Positions 1 through 9,088 of a DNA stretch of 64,000 nucleotides are shown piece by piece. The stretch's first letter is position 1. Every line of letters starts with the position of its first letter. The stretch is from the NCBI GenBank assembly GCA_026126305.1, contig JAHCJI010000005.1, positions 124,001 through 188,000 on the forward strand, written 5' to 3'. A model generated the notes under the pieces. It ran no database searches. It saw only the letters and a program-made list of their open reading frames with translations, and had not been told where the DNA came from. Made by a program: the position numbers and the translations under genes. Source of the DNA: Phycisphaeraceae bacterium (GTDB lineage: Bacteria; Planctomycetota; Phycisphaerae; Phycisphaerales; UBA1924).

Positions 1-210
1 CTTCTTCTTGCTGGTCTTCTTCGAGCCAGAGTCGCCCTTGGGCCGCGGGTGACGCGTGCAGATGAGCGAACCCATCGCGTCGGTATAGGTCTCGTCGAAG
101 AGGCCTTGCACCTCGTCCTCGATCAGGGCGCGGACACGCTCCTCGCGGCCCGGCACGCCGGGGGTCTCGCACAGGCGCTTGAGCAGGTCGATGTTCAGGT
201 CGTCTTTCAA
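1..210 (-). CDS. M42-family aminopeptidase, N-terminal fragment
   Basis: Partial gene: 70 codons are visible and the rest lies off the left edge. The start is read as TTG at 210 because a good AAGGAG ribosome binding site lies at 217-222. The N-terminus contains LLKRLCETPGVPGREERVR, the typical opening of M42 glutamyl aminopeptidases and endoglucanase-like cytosolic metallopeptidases, in which the PGVPGxE turn precedes the first metal-binding segment. A lysine/serine-rich stretch at the visible end (GSKKTSKKK) looks like an insertion. Catalytic residues are outside the window, so activity cannot be judged. Divergent from the ygfZ-like gene. Confidence 0.7.
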   Translation of the reverse strand, partial: MKDDLNIDLLKRLCETPGVPGREERVRALIEDEVQGLFDETYTDAMGSLICTRHPRPKGDSGSKKTSKKK

Positions 211-310
211 GGCGGGCTCCTTCGGCGTCCGGCGGTGGGCCGCCGGGGGTTTTCACGGATCAGGCCCACAGTGTACCTTCCCAAGCCCCGGACGGCTTAG
301 AGTTTTCACG

Positions 311-1456
311 ATGGCCACACGAAGCCCCATGCTCGACCGGTACCAATCCCAAGGCGCACTCCTCCAGCCATGGGGCGCCCCCGAGCGAGGCCTGCTGGTG
401 CCGATGGCCTTCGAGGCCGTCGAGCTCGAGTACGCGGCCATCCGCAAGGGTGCCGCCCTCATGGACCTGCCCAACAGCGGCACCATCGTGGCCACCGGAG
501 CCGACCGCCTCGCCTTCCTGAACAACCTCATCACCCAGGAACTCAAGGGCCTCGAACCCATGCGGTGCGTACGGGGGTTCTGGCTCAACCGCAAGGGTCG
601 CATCGAGGCCGACCTGCGCCTGTGCGACACGGGCGAGAAGACCATGATCGCCACCGACGCGCTCGTGGCGGGCCCCACCGCCGAGGCACTGTCCAAGTTT
701 GTCTTCTCCGAAGACGTCACGCTCGAAGACGCCAGCGAGCGCTTGCACCGCCTGGCGCTCCACGGCCCGCTCGCCGCCCGCGCGCTCATGGCCGTCGCCG
801 ACACAGACGAGCACATCCACCCCGATCCGAATACCGCGATGACCGTCATGGTGCGCGGCGTGCAAGTCCACGTCGAGCGCGAGGACAGCACGGGCGAGGT
901 TGGGCTGCTCCTGACCATGCCCGCCGATCAAGCCGGGGCCATCTACGAGGCCTTGGCCGCGACACAGGGCGTGCGTGCCTGCGGATGGATGGCTTGCAAC
1001 ATCGCCCGCATCGAGAACGGATGGCCTCTGTTCCAGATCGACTTCACCAGCGAGAACCTGCCCGCCGAGACGGGCGTGCTGCACGACCGCGTCTCGTTCA
1101 CCAAGGGGTGTTACCTGGGGCAGGAAGTCGTCGCTCGGATGCACAGCCTGGGGCAGCCCAAGCAGAAGACGGTTGCCATGCGGCTGGCAAGCGGGCAGGA
1201 GCCACACCTGCCAAGCGAGCGGGCCAACGTCTACGCCGAACCGGCCTCGGACAAATCCATCGGCACGGTCACCAGTTCGACGCTCGCGCCGATGCTCGGG
1301 GCCACGCCCATCGCCTTGGCCCAGGTGCGCACGGCCCACTGCGAGCCGGGCACGGTGCTGCACGTCGAAGCCGAGGGCCGACGAACGGCCTTCCAGGTCC
1401 AGCCTCAACTCGCGTTCTGGACGCCCGAATCCGCGGCCACGGGGGGGCGGCAGTAG
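311..1456 (+). CDS. ygfZ: YgfZ/GcvT-like folate-binding protein
   Basis: 381 aa, read from ATG 311. The longer frame from 179 has no support. Residues about 265-272 carry KGCYLGQE, the signature of the YgfZ/IBA57 family, which uses tetrahydrofolate in maturation and repair of certain iron-sulfur enzymes. The N-terminal part resembles the aminomethyltransferase GcvT fold (RKGAALMDLPNSGTI, then the folate-domain segment NRKGRIEADLR). No signal peptide, so cytoplasmic. A true GcvT is present elsewhere in the window (43719-44849), which supports assigning this one to YgfZ. Its last 52 bases overlap the convergent ribD gene. Confidence 0.9.
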   Translation: MATRSPMLDRYQSQGALLQPWGAPERGLLVPMAFEAVELEYAAIRKGAALMDLPNSGTIVATGADRLAFLNNLITQELKGLEPMRCVRGFWLNRKGRIEADLRLCDTGEKTMIATDALVAGPTAEALSKFVFSEDVTLEDASERLHRLALHGPLAARALMAVADTDEHIHPDPNTAMTVMVRGVQVHVEREDSTGEVGLLLTMPADQAGAIYEALAATQGVRACGWMACNIARIENGWPLFQIDFTSENLPAETGVLHDRVSFTKGCYLGQEVVARMHSLGQPKQKTVAMRLASGQEPHLPSERANVYAEPASDKSIGTVTSSTLAPMLGATPIALAQVRTAHCEPGTVLHVEAEGRRTAFQVQPQLAFWTPESAATGGRQ

Positions 1457-2565
1457 GTCAGTTCCACGTCCTGGCCCACGCGACGCACGCGGGCGAGGCC
1501 CAGCCGAACGCCAGCCGAGAGCGCCGGCGCCACGCGCCCCACCGCCACGGCCCGGGCCAGTTCGTCGCCCAGCAACAGCGGAGCGATGTAGGCTACCGCC
1601 GTATCGACCACGCCCGCCTCGAACATCGAGCCCAGCAGCCCCGCGCCGCCTTCCACCAAGACGCCGCTCACGCCGGCATCCCGATACAAGATGCCGAGCG
1701 TGGCACGAAGGTCGAGCCCGCCCGGCCCGGCGGGGCAGCCCAGCACCCGCACGCCCATGGCTTCCATTGCCGCGCGACGATCGGCCCGGATGCGCGCGGT
1801 GGCCACGTTTGCCTCGCAGCACACGATCGTGGGTGTCTCGCACGCGGTGCGCACCAGTTGGCGATCGAGGGGGATCTCCAGGTCGGCGTCGAGCACCACG
1901 CGCACGGGCCGCTTGCGTGGCTTGCCCCGGCGCACCGTCAACGCCGGGTCGTCGGCCATGACCGTACCCATGCCCGTGAGGATGGCATCGACCCGACCAC
2001 GCAGGGCGTGGACGCGCCGGCGTGAGCCCTCGCCCGAGATCCATCGGCTGTCGCCCGCGCGCGTGGCGATGCGCCCGTCGAGCGTCTGGGCCCACTTGGC
2101 AATGACCCAGGGCCGGCCCTCGACCACACGCTGGCGGAAGGGCGCGCTCACCGCCGTCGCCAGCACGCTCGCCCCACAGAGCCGCGTCCGCACGCCACCG
2201 GCCTGTAACACCGCCGCGCCGCCCGAGGCTTGTGGGTTGGGGTCGGCGGCGGCGTACACCACTTCACCGATGCCCGCCTCGAGCAACGCGTCCGTGCAAG
2301 GTGGCTGTTTGCCCGTGTGCGCGCACGGCTCGAGCGTCACGTACGCCGTCGCGCCGCGAACGTCATGGCCTTGCGAACGGGCCGACTCGAGCGCTCGCCG
2401 TTCGGCGTGCGCCCCGCCAAACTCACGATGCGCGCCCACGCCCAGCACCCGATCGCCGCGCGCGATCACGCATCCCACCATCGGGTTGGGCTCGACCCGC
2501 CCGAACCCCAGCAGCGCCAGGCGGCCGGCCAGGTCGAGCATCGCCTTGTCCAGGTCCACGGGCAT
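1405..2565 (-). CDS. ribD: Bifunctional riboflavin biosynthesis deaminase/reductase RibD
   Basis: 386 aa from ATG 2565. It catalyses two consecutive early riboflavin steps: deamination of the pyrimidine intermediate and NADPH-dependent reduction of its ribose side chain. The N-terminal cytidine-deaminase-like domain has the zinc site HAE at 53-55 with Cys81 and Cys90 in EPCAHTGKQPPC. The C-terminal reductase domain (about 150-380) includes KWAQTLDGRIAT, the DSRWISG segment and GGAGLLGSM. Length is normal for RibD. Upstream on the same strand is the 5'-nucleotidase gene, separated by a terminator, so ribD probably has its own promoter in the short gap. Its 3' end overlaps the convergent ygfZ-like gene. 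Confidence 0.93.
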   Translation of the reverse strand: MPVDLDKAMLDLAGRLALLGFGRVEPNPMVGCVIARGDRVLGVGAHREFGGAHAERRALESARSQGHDVRGATAYVTLEPCAHTGKQPPCTDALLEAGIGEVVYAAADPNPQASGGAAVLQAGGVRTRLCGASVLATAVSAPFRQRVVEGRPWVIAKWAQTLDGRIATRAGDSRWISGEGSRRRVHALRGRVDAILTGMGTVMADDPALTVRRGKPRKRPVRVVLDADLEIPLDRQLVRTACETPTIVCCEANVATARIRADRRAAMEAMGVRVLGCPAGPGGLDLRATLGILYRDAGVSGVLVEGGAGLLGSMFEAGVVDTAVAYIAPLLLGDELARAVAVGRVAPALSAGVRLGLARVRRVGQDVELTYCRPPVAADSGVQNAS

Positions 2566-2593
2566 GGGGCGATGGTATGGACACCCCGATGGC

Positions 2594-2620
2594 AAACAAA
2601 AACCCGGGCCATAGCCCGGG
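2594..2620 (-). terminator. Intrinsic terminator after the 5'-nucleotidase gene
   Basis: On the minus strand a 7-bp GC stem (CCCGGGC, loop TATG, GCCCGGG) is followed by TTTTTGTTT. It lies 26 bases beyond the 5'-nucleotidase stop codon and just upstream of the ribD start. Confidence 0.8.
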
Positions 2621-2645
2621 CTCGTTAGAAGCGGATGCGGCAGGA

Positions 2646-4598
2646 TTACGGGCAGCCGGCGGCGAAGGCGTTCTGGAAGCACAGGAAGTCGAACAGGTCA
2701 AGCCTGCCATCCCGGTTGCAGTCGGCCGAAGCCAAGCCCCGGTCAAAGGCGTTCTGGAAAGCAAGGAAGTCGAACACCGTCAGCTCGCCGTCCAAGTCGA
2801 AGTCCCCCAGGCAACTCTGGACGATGCGCCCCTCTCCGCCCTCAGGATAGGCATCGGCGGTGATCATGCCCATGAGCGTGCCCTCGATCATGCTGGCCAG
2901 GCTCTGCTGGTAGCTCTGGCCCAGGTTGGTGAAGGGAAGGCCGCGGAAGGGGTAGAAGTCGCCGCCTCGCGCGAGGAAGTCGACGATGGCCACGTCGATG
3001 GCGGGCGCGCCGGGCACCACCTCGCCGCCGCTCACGATGGCCGTGCCGTCGTTGAGGGTCACGTTGCGGACGCGCTCGCCCGGCGTCACCACCATCAGCG
3101 AGCCATCGAGCACCTGGGCCTGCTGGCGCCAGTCGAACTCCATCGTAAAGCCCGCGATCTGCGCGAACCGGCCGTCGCCCAGGCCCTGGCGGCTCACGGC
3201 GTTCTCGAGGATCTCCTTGAACTGCTCGGCGGGAACGGCGGGCACCACCGTGATGAAGTTCGAGAAGGGCAGGATGCTGAAGGTGTCCAGTTCGGTGATG
3301 TCGCCCGCGGGGATCACGCTGTCGTTGCGGATGCCGCCGCCGTTGGCCAACGCCACGTCGGGCGTCGCCACGCCGAACACTGGTGCCAGTTCGATCCCGC
3401 TCTGGAGGAAAGCGTCGGCGATCAGGTTGCCCAAATTGGTCTCGAAGTTCCGAACCCGTGAGCGACGCCCGTCCAAGTCCACCTCGCTACGGCCGATCAC
3501 GTTAGCAGCAAGCGCTGCCACGCCCGCGGCCACCGGGTCGACCACCAATTCCTGCACCTGAGGATCGGGACTCACCGCATCGGCCCCGATACCCGAGACA
3601 CGCACCGGGCCCGACTCGTCGAGCACTTCCACCAGGTTCCCGTCAGTGTCAAAGCCCAGGATCAAGCGGCCGACATAGCGGTAGTCGCCGCTGGTGGTGA
3701 CGATAGGGATCTGGTTGCCATCGGCGTCGGTGCCGAAGATGGGATACCCGCTCTGGCCGGCAACGGTCTGAGGCGCGTCCCCGGGCACCAGGAGATCGCC
3801 GGGGTTGGCCAGCAGTTCTCCGCCGCCGCCGCCCACGATGGCGTCGATGCCGCGCAGGTTGCCGATCAGCGACAACTCCTCGGTCAGACGCTGGAGATGG
3901 CTCGAAAGGATGATGATGTTCACGCCGTCGGCGGCCAACGCATCAACCTCGGCCTGGATGATGCCCACCAGATCATCCAGCACCACCACCCCGCGGGGGC
4001 TCGAGATAAAGGGCAGCACAGTCGTGGTCGCGCCGATGACGCCCACGCGGCGGACTCCGCTGTCGGTCGCCACCTCCACCACCGTGCTCGGCGCGATGCG
4101 GCCGCTGTCCACCAGCGCCTGCAAGCCCGGCTCGGCCGAGAAATCAAGGTTCGCCGACAGGAACGGCGCGGGGTTCATCGTGAACCCGTTGATGAAATCG
4201 GCCATCACGTCGGGCCCGAAGTCGAACTCATGGTTGCCGATGACAAACGCGTCGTACCCGATGATGTCCAGACCCACGCTGTCAAAGAAGGGCACGCCCC
4301 GGCGCAGGCTCACCGTGAACTCGGGCCCGGGCAGGTAGTTGTCGCCGCTGGTGATCAACATGCTGCCGCGCGCAAAGTCGCCCGCGGGAAACGTCCGAGC
4401 CTCGGCCCGAAGGTTCTCCACCACCGTCGCAAAGCGGGCGATGCCACCGAAGTCGGCCAGAGTGCCCGAGCCCGCGCTGATCAACTGGCTCTCGCCGTCG
4501 TTATGGTGCAGCAGATGCAGGTAGAACTCGCTCTGCGCGCTGGCCGTAGCGGCGGCCAAGCCCAGCAACATCGAAGCCGTCAAAGCCCTCGTCATCAT
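2646..4598 (-). CDS. Secreted 5'-nucleotidase-family phosphoesterase with tandem dockerin-like C-terminal repeats
   Basis: 650 aa. ATG 4598 is chosen because GGAGG lies 7 bases upstream and it begins a signal peptide (MMTRALTASMLLGLAAATASA). The mature protein starts with the metallophosphatase motif HHNDGES and has GNHEFDFG at about residues 110-120. A 5'-nucleotidase C-terminal substrate domain follows (FETNLGNLIADAFLQS, LANGGGIRND). The last about 50 residues hold two repeats, GDFDLDGELTVFDFLAFQNA and NRDGRLDLFDFLCFQNAF, each with a Ca-loop-like DxDxDG or NxDG stretch. Such tails recur on secreted planctomycete proteins and may be attachment or sorting modules. The likely role is hydrolysis of extracellular nucleotides for phosphate or nucleoside scavenging. 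Confidence 0.85.
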   Translation of the reverse strand: MMTRALTASMLLGLAAATASAQSEFYLHLLHHNDGESQLISAGSGTLADFGGIARFATVVENLRAEARTFPAGDFARGSMLITSGDNYLPGPEFTVSLRRGVPFFDSVGLDIIGYDAFVIGNHEFDFGPDVMADFINGFTMNPAPFLSANLDFSAEPGLQALVDSGRIAPSTVVEVATDSGVRRVGVIGATTTVLPFISSPRGVVVLDDLVGIIQAEVDALAADGVNIIILSSHLQRLTEELSLIGNLRGIDAIVGGGGGELLANPGDLLVPGDAPQTVAGQSGYPIFGTDADGNQIPIVTTSGDYRYVGRLILGFDTDGNLVEVLDESGPVRVSGIGADAVSPDPQVQELVVDPVAAGVAALAANVIGRSEVDLDGRRSRVRNFETNLGNLIADAFLQSGIELAPVFGVATPDVALANGGGIRNDSVIPAGDITELDTFSILPFSNFITVVPAVPAEQFKEILENAVSRQGLGDGRFAQIAGFTMEFDWRQQAQVLDGSLMVVTPGERVRNVTLNDGTAIVSGGEVVPGAPAIDVAIVDFLARGGDFYPFRGLPFTNLGQSYQQSLASMIEGTLMGMITADAYPEGGEGRIVQSCLGDFDLDGELTVFDFLAFQNAFDRGLASADCNRDGRLDLFDFLCFQNAFAAGCP

Positions 4599-4727
4599 CT
4601 CACACCCTCCATGGGTTTCGTGGCACTCGCGCAATTCAACAACACCAAACATAACATGCAACGCGCCGCAGCGTGTTGCCCACGTGCGAGCGAGGCGCTA
4701 AGAAATCATGCAATCGACCAGTGCCGA

Positions 4728-5813
4728 TCAGGGGCCGCCAAACAGCCAACCGAAGATCGTGCCAACCCCAATGGCAAAGGCGATAAACCCGAACATGAGC
4801 AAGGCGATGCAGCCCACCTGCCACGCCTTCTCGCCAAGGGTCCCACGCGACGGCTCGGGCACGCGAACCCGTGCCAGGATCGCGTCGGCGAACCGATCCG
4901 CCGCCCCCGCGTCCATGTCCAGGAACAGTTCCGGCTCGATCAGTTCCAACTCGCCAAGCAGGGGACGCCCATCGTCGCCCGGCACCAGGTCGACCCGGGC
5001 GTACAGCGGCTTGTCCTCGTACCGCTTCTCCCACGCCAGCAGCGACATCTCGGCCACCTGCCGCTGCTCGGCCGTCGGCTCCACCAGCGTATACGTGCCG
5101 CCGAAGTCCACCTGCGAGCGGAAGTCGCCCGGAGCGGGCACCTTCGTGACGGCGTGGGAAAACTGGCCATCGAAGTAGACCAGCGACGTTTCGCCCTCGC
5201 TGACGACACGAGGCAGGTACTTCTGGAGCAGGGCCATGCCCGTGGCCGTCAATTCGCGCAGGTACTCCGCCACAGCCTCGTCGATGCGATCGAAGCGCCG
5301 CAGCCCGCTGGCCGCCGCGCCGACGCCGGGCTTGACGACCACGACCGACCAGCCGCGAGAGCGGGCCTCATCCACCGCCGAGGCTTCCCGCCCGGGCTCG
5401 ACAAAGACCGTGGGCACGATGGGCACGCCCTGGGTCTGGAGTTCCTTCATGTAGGCCTTGTCGAGGTTGGCCAGTGCAGTCGTGGCCTTGTTCAATAGTT
5501 CTGCCACATCTTCGACAACGCAGCCCTCTAGAAACGCGCGAAACTCATTGAGGCGTTCCCAATAGTCCCACGTCGTCCTCAGCACGACGGCCTCGAACCG
5601 GCCCTGGGTTGCGTCAATAAACTCAACATCCTCGTCGCACTCGCTGGCGACATAGTCGAGCATGTCCGTCCAAGCGATGAGCGTGACAACGGCCCCACGC
5701 CGCACGAGCGCGTGCATCAACTTGCCCTCCGAGGCGTGGTCGATGTGGTCGTGGTGCCGGCACGTCAGCAGCGCGATCCTGGGTGCGGAACTGCGTTCGT
5801 TTTCCTCGCTCAC
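4728..5813 (-). CDS. ATP-grasp ligase with C-terminal transmembrane anchor
   Basis: 361 aa from GTG 5813, whose GTGA overlaps the stop of the upstream carboxyltransferase gene, so the two are probably translationally coupled. Residues about 100-320 form an ATP-grasp fold of the RimK/glutathione-synthetase-like group: VVVVKPGVGAAASG (nucleotide-binding lysine), a GETSLVYFDGQFSHAV strand and GELELIEPELF with the Mg-binding acidic residues. The last about 30 residues (CIALLMFGFIAFAIGVG) form one or two hydrophobic segments, unusual for this normally soluble family. The substrate is unknown. An amino-acid or peptide ligase at the inner membrane is the most I can infer. Confidence 0.75.
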   Translation of the reverse strand: MSEENERSSAPRIALLTCRHHDHIDHASEGKLMHALVRRGAVVTLIAWTDMLDYVASECDEDVEFIDATQGRFEAVVLRTTWDYWERLNEFRAFLEGCVVEDVAELLNKATTALANLDKAYMKELQTQGVPIVPTVFVEPGREASAVDEARSRGWSVVVVKPGVGAAASGLRRFDRIDEAVAEYLRELTATGMALLQKYLPRVVSEGETSLVYFDGQFSHAVTKVPAPGDFRSQVDFGGTYTLVEPTAEQRQVAEMSLLAWEKRYEDKPLYARVDLVPGDDGRPLLGELELIEPELFLDMDAGAADRFADAILARVRVPEPSRGTLGEKAWQVGCIALLMFGFIAFAIGVGTIFGWLFGGP

Positions 5814-7543
5814 GTCTGCAAGACCCCGGTCCTGAACTCGCGCGAGTAGTCCCATCCCTGGTTCGCGCTGGCCAGCGCCTCGACCAATTCCTCGCGCGTC
5901 TTGTGCGGCTCGATGATCCGATCGACCCAGCCGCGGGCCGCGCCGTAGTGGATGTCCTGCTGCTCGTTGTAGCTCGCGCGAACGGCCTCAAGGATCTGCT
6001 TGTGCGTGGCCTCGTCGATCACCTCGCCCTTGCGCTCACGGCTGCGCTCCTCGATGGTCGCCAGCACGCCGGTGGATTGGGCCGCCCCCATCACCGCGCA
6101 CTTGCCGCCGGGCCACGCCAGGCTCAGGAAGGGCTCGAACGCACGGCCGCACATCGCATAGTTGCCCGCGCCATAACTGCTGCCGGTGATGAGCACGATC
6201 TTTGGCACCACGCAGTTGCTCATGGCGTTGACCAGCTTCGCCCCGCTACGGATGATGCCCGCCTGCTCGCTGTCGCGGCCGACCATGAACCCCGTGGTGT
6301 CGTGGACGAACACGATGGGCACCTTCCGCTGGTTGCAATCCATGATGAACCGCGCCGCCTTGTCGGCGCTGTCGTCGTAGATCACCCGAGGCATGCCCGC
6401 CGCCTTGCTGGGCCCGGCCTTGCCGCCCGCCTGCACGCGCTGGGTCAGCTCGCACTGGTTGGCCACGATGCCGCAGGGGTGCCCGCCGATGCGCGCATAG
6501 CCGCACACCAGGCTCTGCCCATACTCGGCCTTGTACTCGTCAAAGTCGGGCTCCAGGCTCTCATGCCCCTCGGCATTGGGCAGCGAACGGGCATCAACCA
6601 CGCAGGCCAGGACGTCGCGCACGTCGTACTGCTGCCCTGCCTTGTCCTTGAAGATGTTGTAGATATCCCTCGCGTCGCGGATGGGCGGGATGGCATCGGG
6701 CTGGGGCACCACCGAGCCGCCGCGCTTGCCAACCACCTCGCGCAGCCGCACCAAACATGCCTCGTCGTCCTTTTCCTTGAAGTCGATGGTGCCGCTGATG
6801 GCCGCGTGCATCGACGCGCCGCCCAGTTCCTCGTCGCTCACCTCCTGCCCGATGGCCGCCTTCACAAGCGCCGGGCCAGCCAGGTAGAGCCCGCTGCCCT
6901 CGGTCATCAGCAGCGTGTCGCACAGCACGGGCAGGTAACCACCACCCGCCACACAGAAGCCCATAATGGCGGCCGTCTGCTGGAGCCCCTCGGCGCTCAT
7001 CACGCTGTTGAGGTAGAAGATGCGCCCGAAATCATCCGTATCGGGGAACACGTCCTCCTGCAAGGGCAGGTACACGCCCGCCGAGTCCACCAAGTAGATC
7101 AGCGGCAGGCGCGCCATCCGTGCCACGTGCTGGGCCCGGATGATCTTCTTGCACGTCATGGGGAAGAACGCACCGGCTTTGACCGTCGCGTCGTTGGCGA
7201 TGACCATGTGCCGGCGGCCTTGCACCAGCCCGATGCCCGTCACCACGCCCGCGCCGGGTGCCCCGCCATGCTCCTTGTACATCCCCTCGGCCGCCCACAG
7301 CCCCAGTTCCATGAACCCGGGGATCTCCTGCCGATGCGGATCGTTCCGGGGCCGCCCATCCACCAGCCTTGCAATACGCTCGCGAGCCGTCAGACGCCCC
7401 TTCTCATGCTGACGCTCGATCGCCTTGGCACCACCACCCATACGGATGACAGCTTCACGTTCCAACGAACGGGCGTTCACTTCGCGGAGATCGCCCGCAG
7501 CAACGGCGGGCACAGCAGCGGGCGAAACAGCGGGAGAGGCCAA
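5810..7543 (-). CDS. Acyl-CoA carboxylase carboxyltransferase, methylcrotonyl-CoA carboxylase beta-like
   Basis: 577 aa. The start is TTG 7543, with GGAGGA 6 bases upstream. This is a crotonase-fold carboxyltransferase that transfers CO2 from carboxybiotin to an acyl-CoA. YLPLQEDVFPDTDDFGRIFY and MSAEGLQQTAAIMG closely follow the methylcrotonyl-CoA carboxylase beta subunit (leucine degradation). GSSYGAGNYAMCGRAFEP, in the second half, is the other oxyanion-loop region. No biotin carboxylase or biotin-carrier gene is adjacent here, so the partner must be encoded elsewhere. It heads a two-gene unit with the ATP-grasp gene. Propionyl- or geranyl-CoA specificity cannot be excluded. Confidence 0.85.
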   Translation of the reverse strand: MASPAVSPAAVPAVAAGDLREVNARSLEREAVIRMGGGAKAIERQHEKGRLTARERIARLVDGRPRNDPHRQEIPGFMELGLWAAEGMYKEHGGAPGAGVVTGIGLVQGRRHMVIANDATVKAGAFFPMTCKKIIRAQHVARMARLPLIYLVDSAGVYLPLQEDVFPDTDDFGRIFYLNSVMSAEGLQQTAAIMGFCVAGGGYLPVLCDTLLMTEGSGLYLAGPALVKAAIGQEVSDEELGGASMHAAISGTIDFKEKDDEACLVRLREVVGKRGGSVVPQPDAIPPIRDARDIYNIFKDKAGQQYDVRDVLACVVDARSLPNAEGHESLEPDFDEYKAEYGQSLVCGYARIGGHPCGIVANQCELTQRVQAGGKAGPSKAAGMPRVIYDDSADKAARFIMDCNQRKVPIVFVHDTTGFMVGRDSEQAGIIRSGAKLVNAMSNCVVPKIVLITGSSYGAGNYAMCGRAFEPFLSLAWPGGKCAVMGAAQSTGVLATIEERSRERKGEVIDEATHKQILEAVRASYNEQQDIHYGAARGWVDRIIEPHKTREELVEALASANQGWDYSREFRTGVLQT

Positions 7544-7620
7544 GCAACATCCTCCAGCAAGCAGTTCGGCATAGGTTCGCCGCTAGCATATTCACCCCAC
7601 CCACAGCCCGCCGCCCCCGT

Positions 7621-8415
7621 TCAACGCCCGGGCACCGGCTCGAGCATGGTCTTGAGCACACCCCCAAGCCAAAGTCGACGACGATCGGGCAGCCCCGTGC
7701 CAAAAGAAACGTCCTTGTCTTCCGTCTTGATCACGATGACCCGCTGCTTTCGGCTGTTCACTTCGATGTCGCCTTCCATGAACCGCACCGCAAGCACACG
7801 GTCGGCATCGAAGCGCCGCTTCCACCCCACCGGACCCACCCCCGTGAACACCACACCTTCGGGCCCGCGCAGCCTCACCTCGACCCGGCCCATCAGCGAT
7901 ACCAGCAATGCCCAGAACATCCCCAACCCGACTGCCACAAACGGTGTCAGGAACAAAGCCATGAAGATGGTCACACCCAAGGGCATGTTGCTGCTTTGGC
8001 CCTGCATCGGATTCGGAAACCACGCCGGCAGTGTCACGCCCAGGTGCCCAACGATCGAAGCAAAGAGCAACAACAGAAATATGCTGACGATCCCATTCCA
8101 GAACGCACAGAAGAACAGGAGCCCCGCCGCCGAAGACGTCGACCTCGCCGACACCCCAAGCACCACACGATCCCCATAGTCGGACATGCCACAGCCCGGC
8201 GGTGGCTCACCGCGAGCCAATGCCGTAGCCTTGCGCTCCTCTGCCGCTTCCGTCGGGCTACGTCCTGCCATGGCACCCAAAGGGCCAACAACAGCGTCGC
8301 CCGCCAAGGCACCAAGACGGCTCACCTTCCCACACCGACGGCACAAAGCCACGCCCTCGGCGATGTTGATGTCGTCGATCTCGATCATCGCCCCGCAAGG
8401 GCACGTCGTCGCCAT
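7621..8415 (-). CDS. Zinc-ribbon membrane protein of unknown function
   Basis: 264 aa, start ATG 8415 with GGAGG about 10 bases upstream. The N-terminus has two cysteine pairs (CPCG at 5-8 and CRRCG at about 25-29) that would form a small zinc ribbon. Two hydrophobic spans follow (about 95-125, LLFFCAFWNGIVSIFLLLLF, and about 140-170). The C-terminal about 90 residues are soluble and beta-rich. I recognise no enzymatic motif. It lies 77 bases downstream of the carboxyltransferase gene start region, on the same strand. Confidence 0.7.
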   Translation of the reverse strand: MATTCPCGAMIEIDDINIAEGVALCRRCGKVSRLGALAGDAVVGPLGAMAGRSPTEAAEERKATALARGEPPPGCGMSDYGDRVVLGVSARSTSSAAGLLFFCAFWNGIVSIFLLLLFASIVGHLGVTLPAWFPNPMQGQSSNMPLGVTIFMALFLTPFVAVGLGMFWALLVSLMGRVEVRLRGPEGVVFTGVGPVGWKRRFDADRVLAVRFMEGDIEVNSRKQRVIVIKTEDKDVSFGTGLPDRRRLWLGGVLKTMLEPVPGR

Positions 8416-8513
8416 CGATCCGTAGCCTCCAAGCTCGTCGAACCGATCATCGGCAACACCCGCGACTATCTTTCACTATACTCCAAAACCCAACCAACCC
8501 GGGAGCTTTTCAT

Positions 8514-8999
8514 ATGCGCATGTTCCTCTCCACACACATCAACGCCACCCAGCAGGCCGTCTTCCAGACCGCCAGCGACTTCCCGAATGCCCAGTCTTTC
8601 ATTGCAGCGATCGACCATGTCGAGATGCTCGAAGCCGCAACCGATGGCTCGCCTATCGGTGTCGGCACCAGATTCAGGGAAACTCGCACCATGTTCGGCA
8701 GGCAGGCCACCGAAACCATGGAGGTTACCGAGTATGACCCGCCCCGGGCCTACACACTCAGCGCCAATTCCCACGGCATGCAGTACTCCTGCCGCGTCAC
8801 GGTCCTGGAAGAACAGCCGGGCACCGGAGGCGGCGGTTGCCGACTCAGCTACGACTTCAACGCCACACCCACCACGCTTCTCGCGAGGGTCACCTGCCCG
8901 TTCATGGGCATCTTCATGAAAAGGGCCATGCGAAAGGCCCTGGACAAAGACCTGGTAGACATCAAGGGCTACATCGAGGCTCAGGACATTGAAAATTGA
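8514..8999 (+). CDS. SRPBCC/START-like ligand-binding protein
   Basis: 161 aa, ATG 8514 preceded by GGGAG. The pattern is that of the SRPBCC (polyketide cyclase/START) fold: an N-terminal strand with INATQQAVFQTASDFPNA, the segment VGTRFRETRTMFGR, the conserved EVTEYDPPRAYTL turn, then a C-terminal amphipathic helix (MKRAMRKALDKDLVDIKGYI). Family members bind hydrophobic ligands or act in stress responses, and no catalytic residue can be pointed to here. It is divergent from the zinc-ribbon gene and 89 bases upstream of the thioredoxin-like gene. Confidence 0.8.
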   Translation: MRMFLSTHINATQQAVFQTASDFPNAQSFIAAIDHVEMLEAATDGSPIGVGTRFRETRTMFGRQATETMEVTEYDPPRAYTLSANSHGMQYSCRVTVLEEQPGTGGGGCRLSYDFNATPTTLLARVTCPFMGIFMKRAMRKALDKDLVDIKGYIEAQDIEN

Positions 9000-9088
9000 T
9001 TCTCGACGGGCTGTTACGCCCGGCGCATCCGCGCTCTAACCTTCCCTGAAAGCCGTACACCGCGGCAACACCAAACGGAGATCGACCC

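Noticed and set aside
260..2095. A 611-codon frame on the minus strand across ygfZ and ribD
   Set aside because: It is antisense to ygfZ and in a different frame from ribD, both of which have clear family motifs. A GC-rich shadow.
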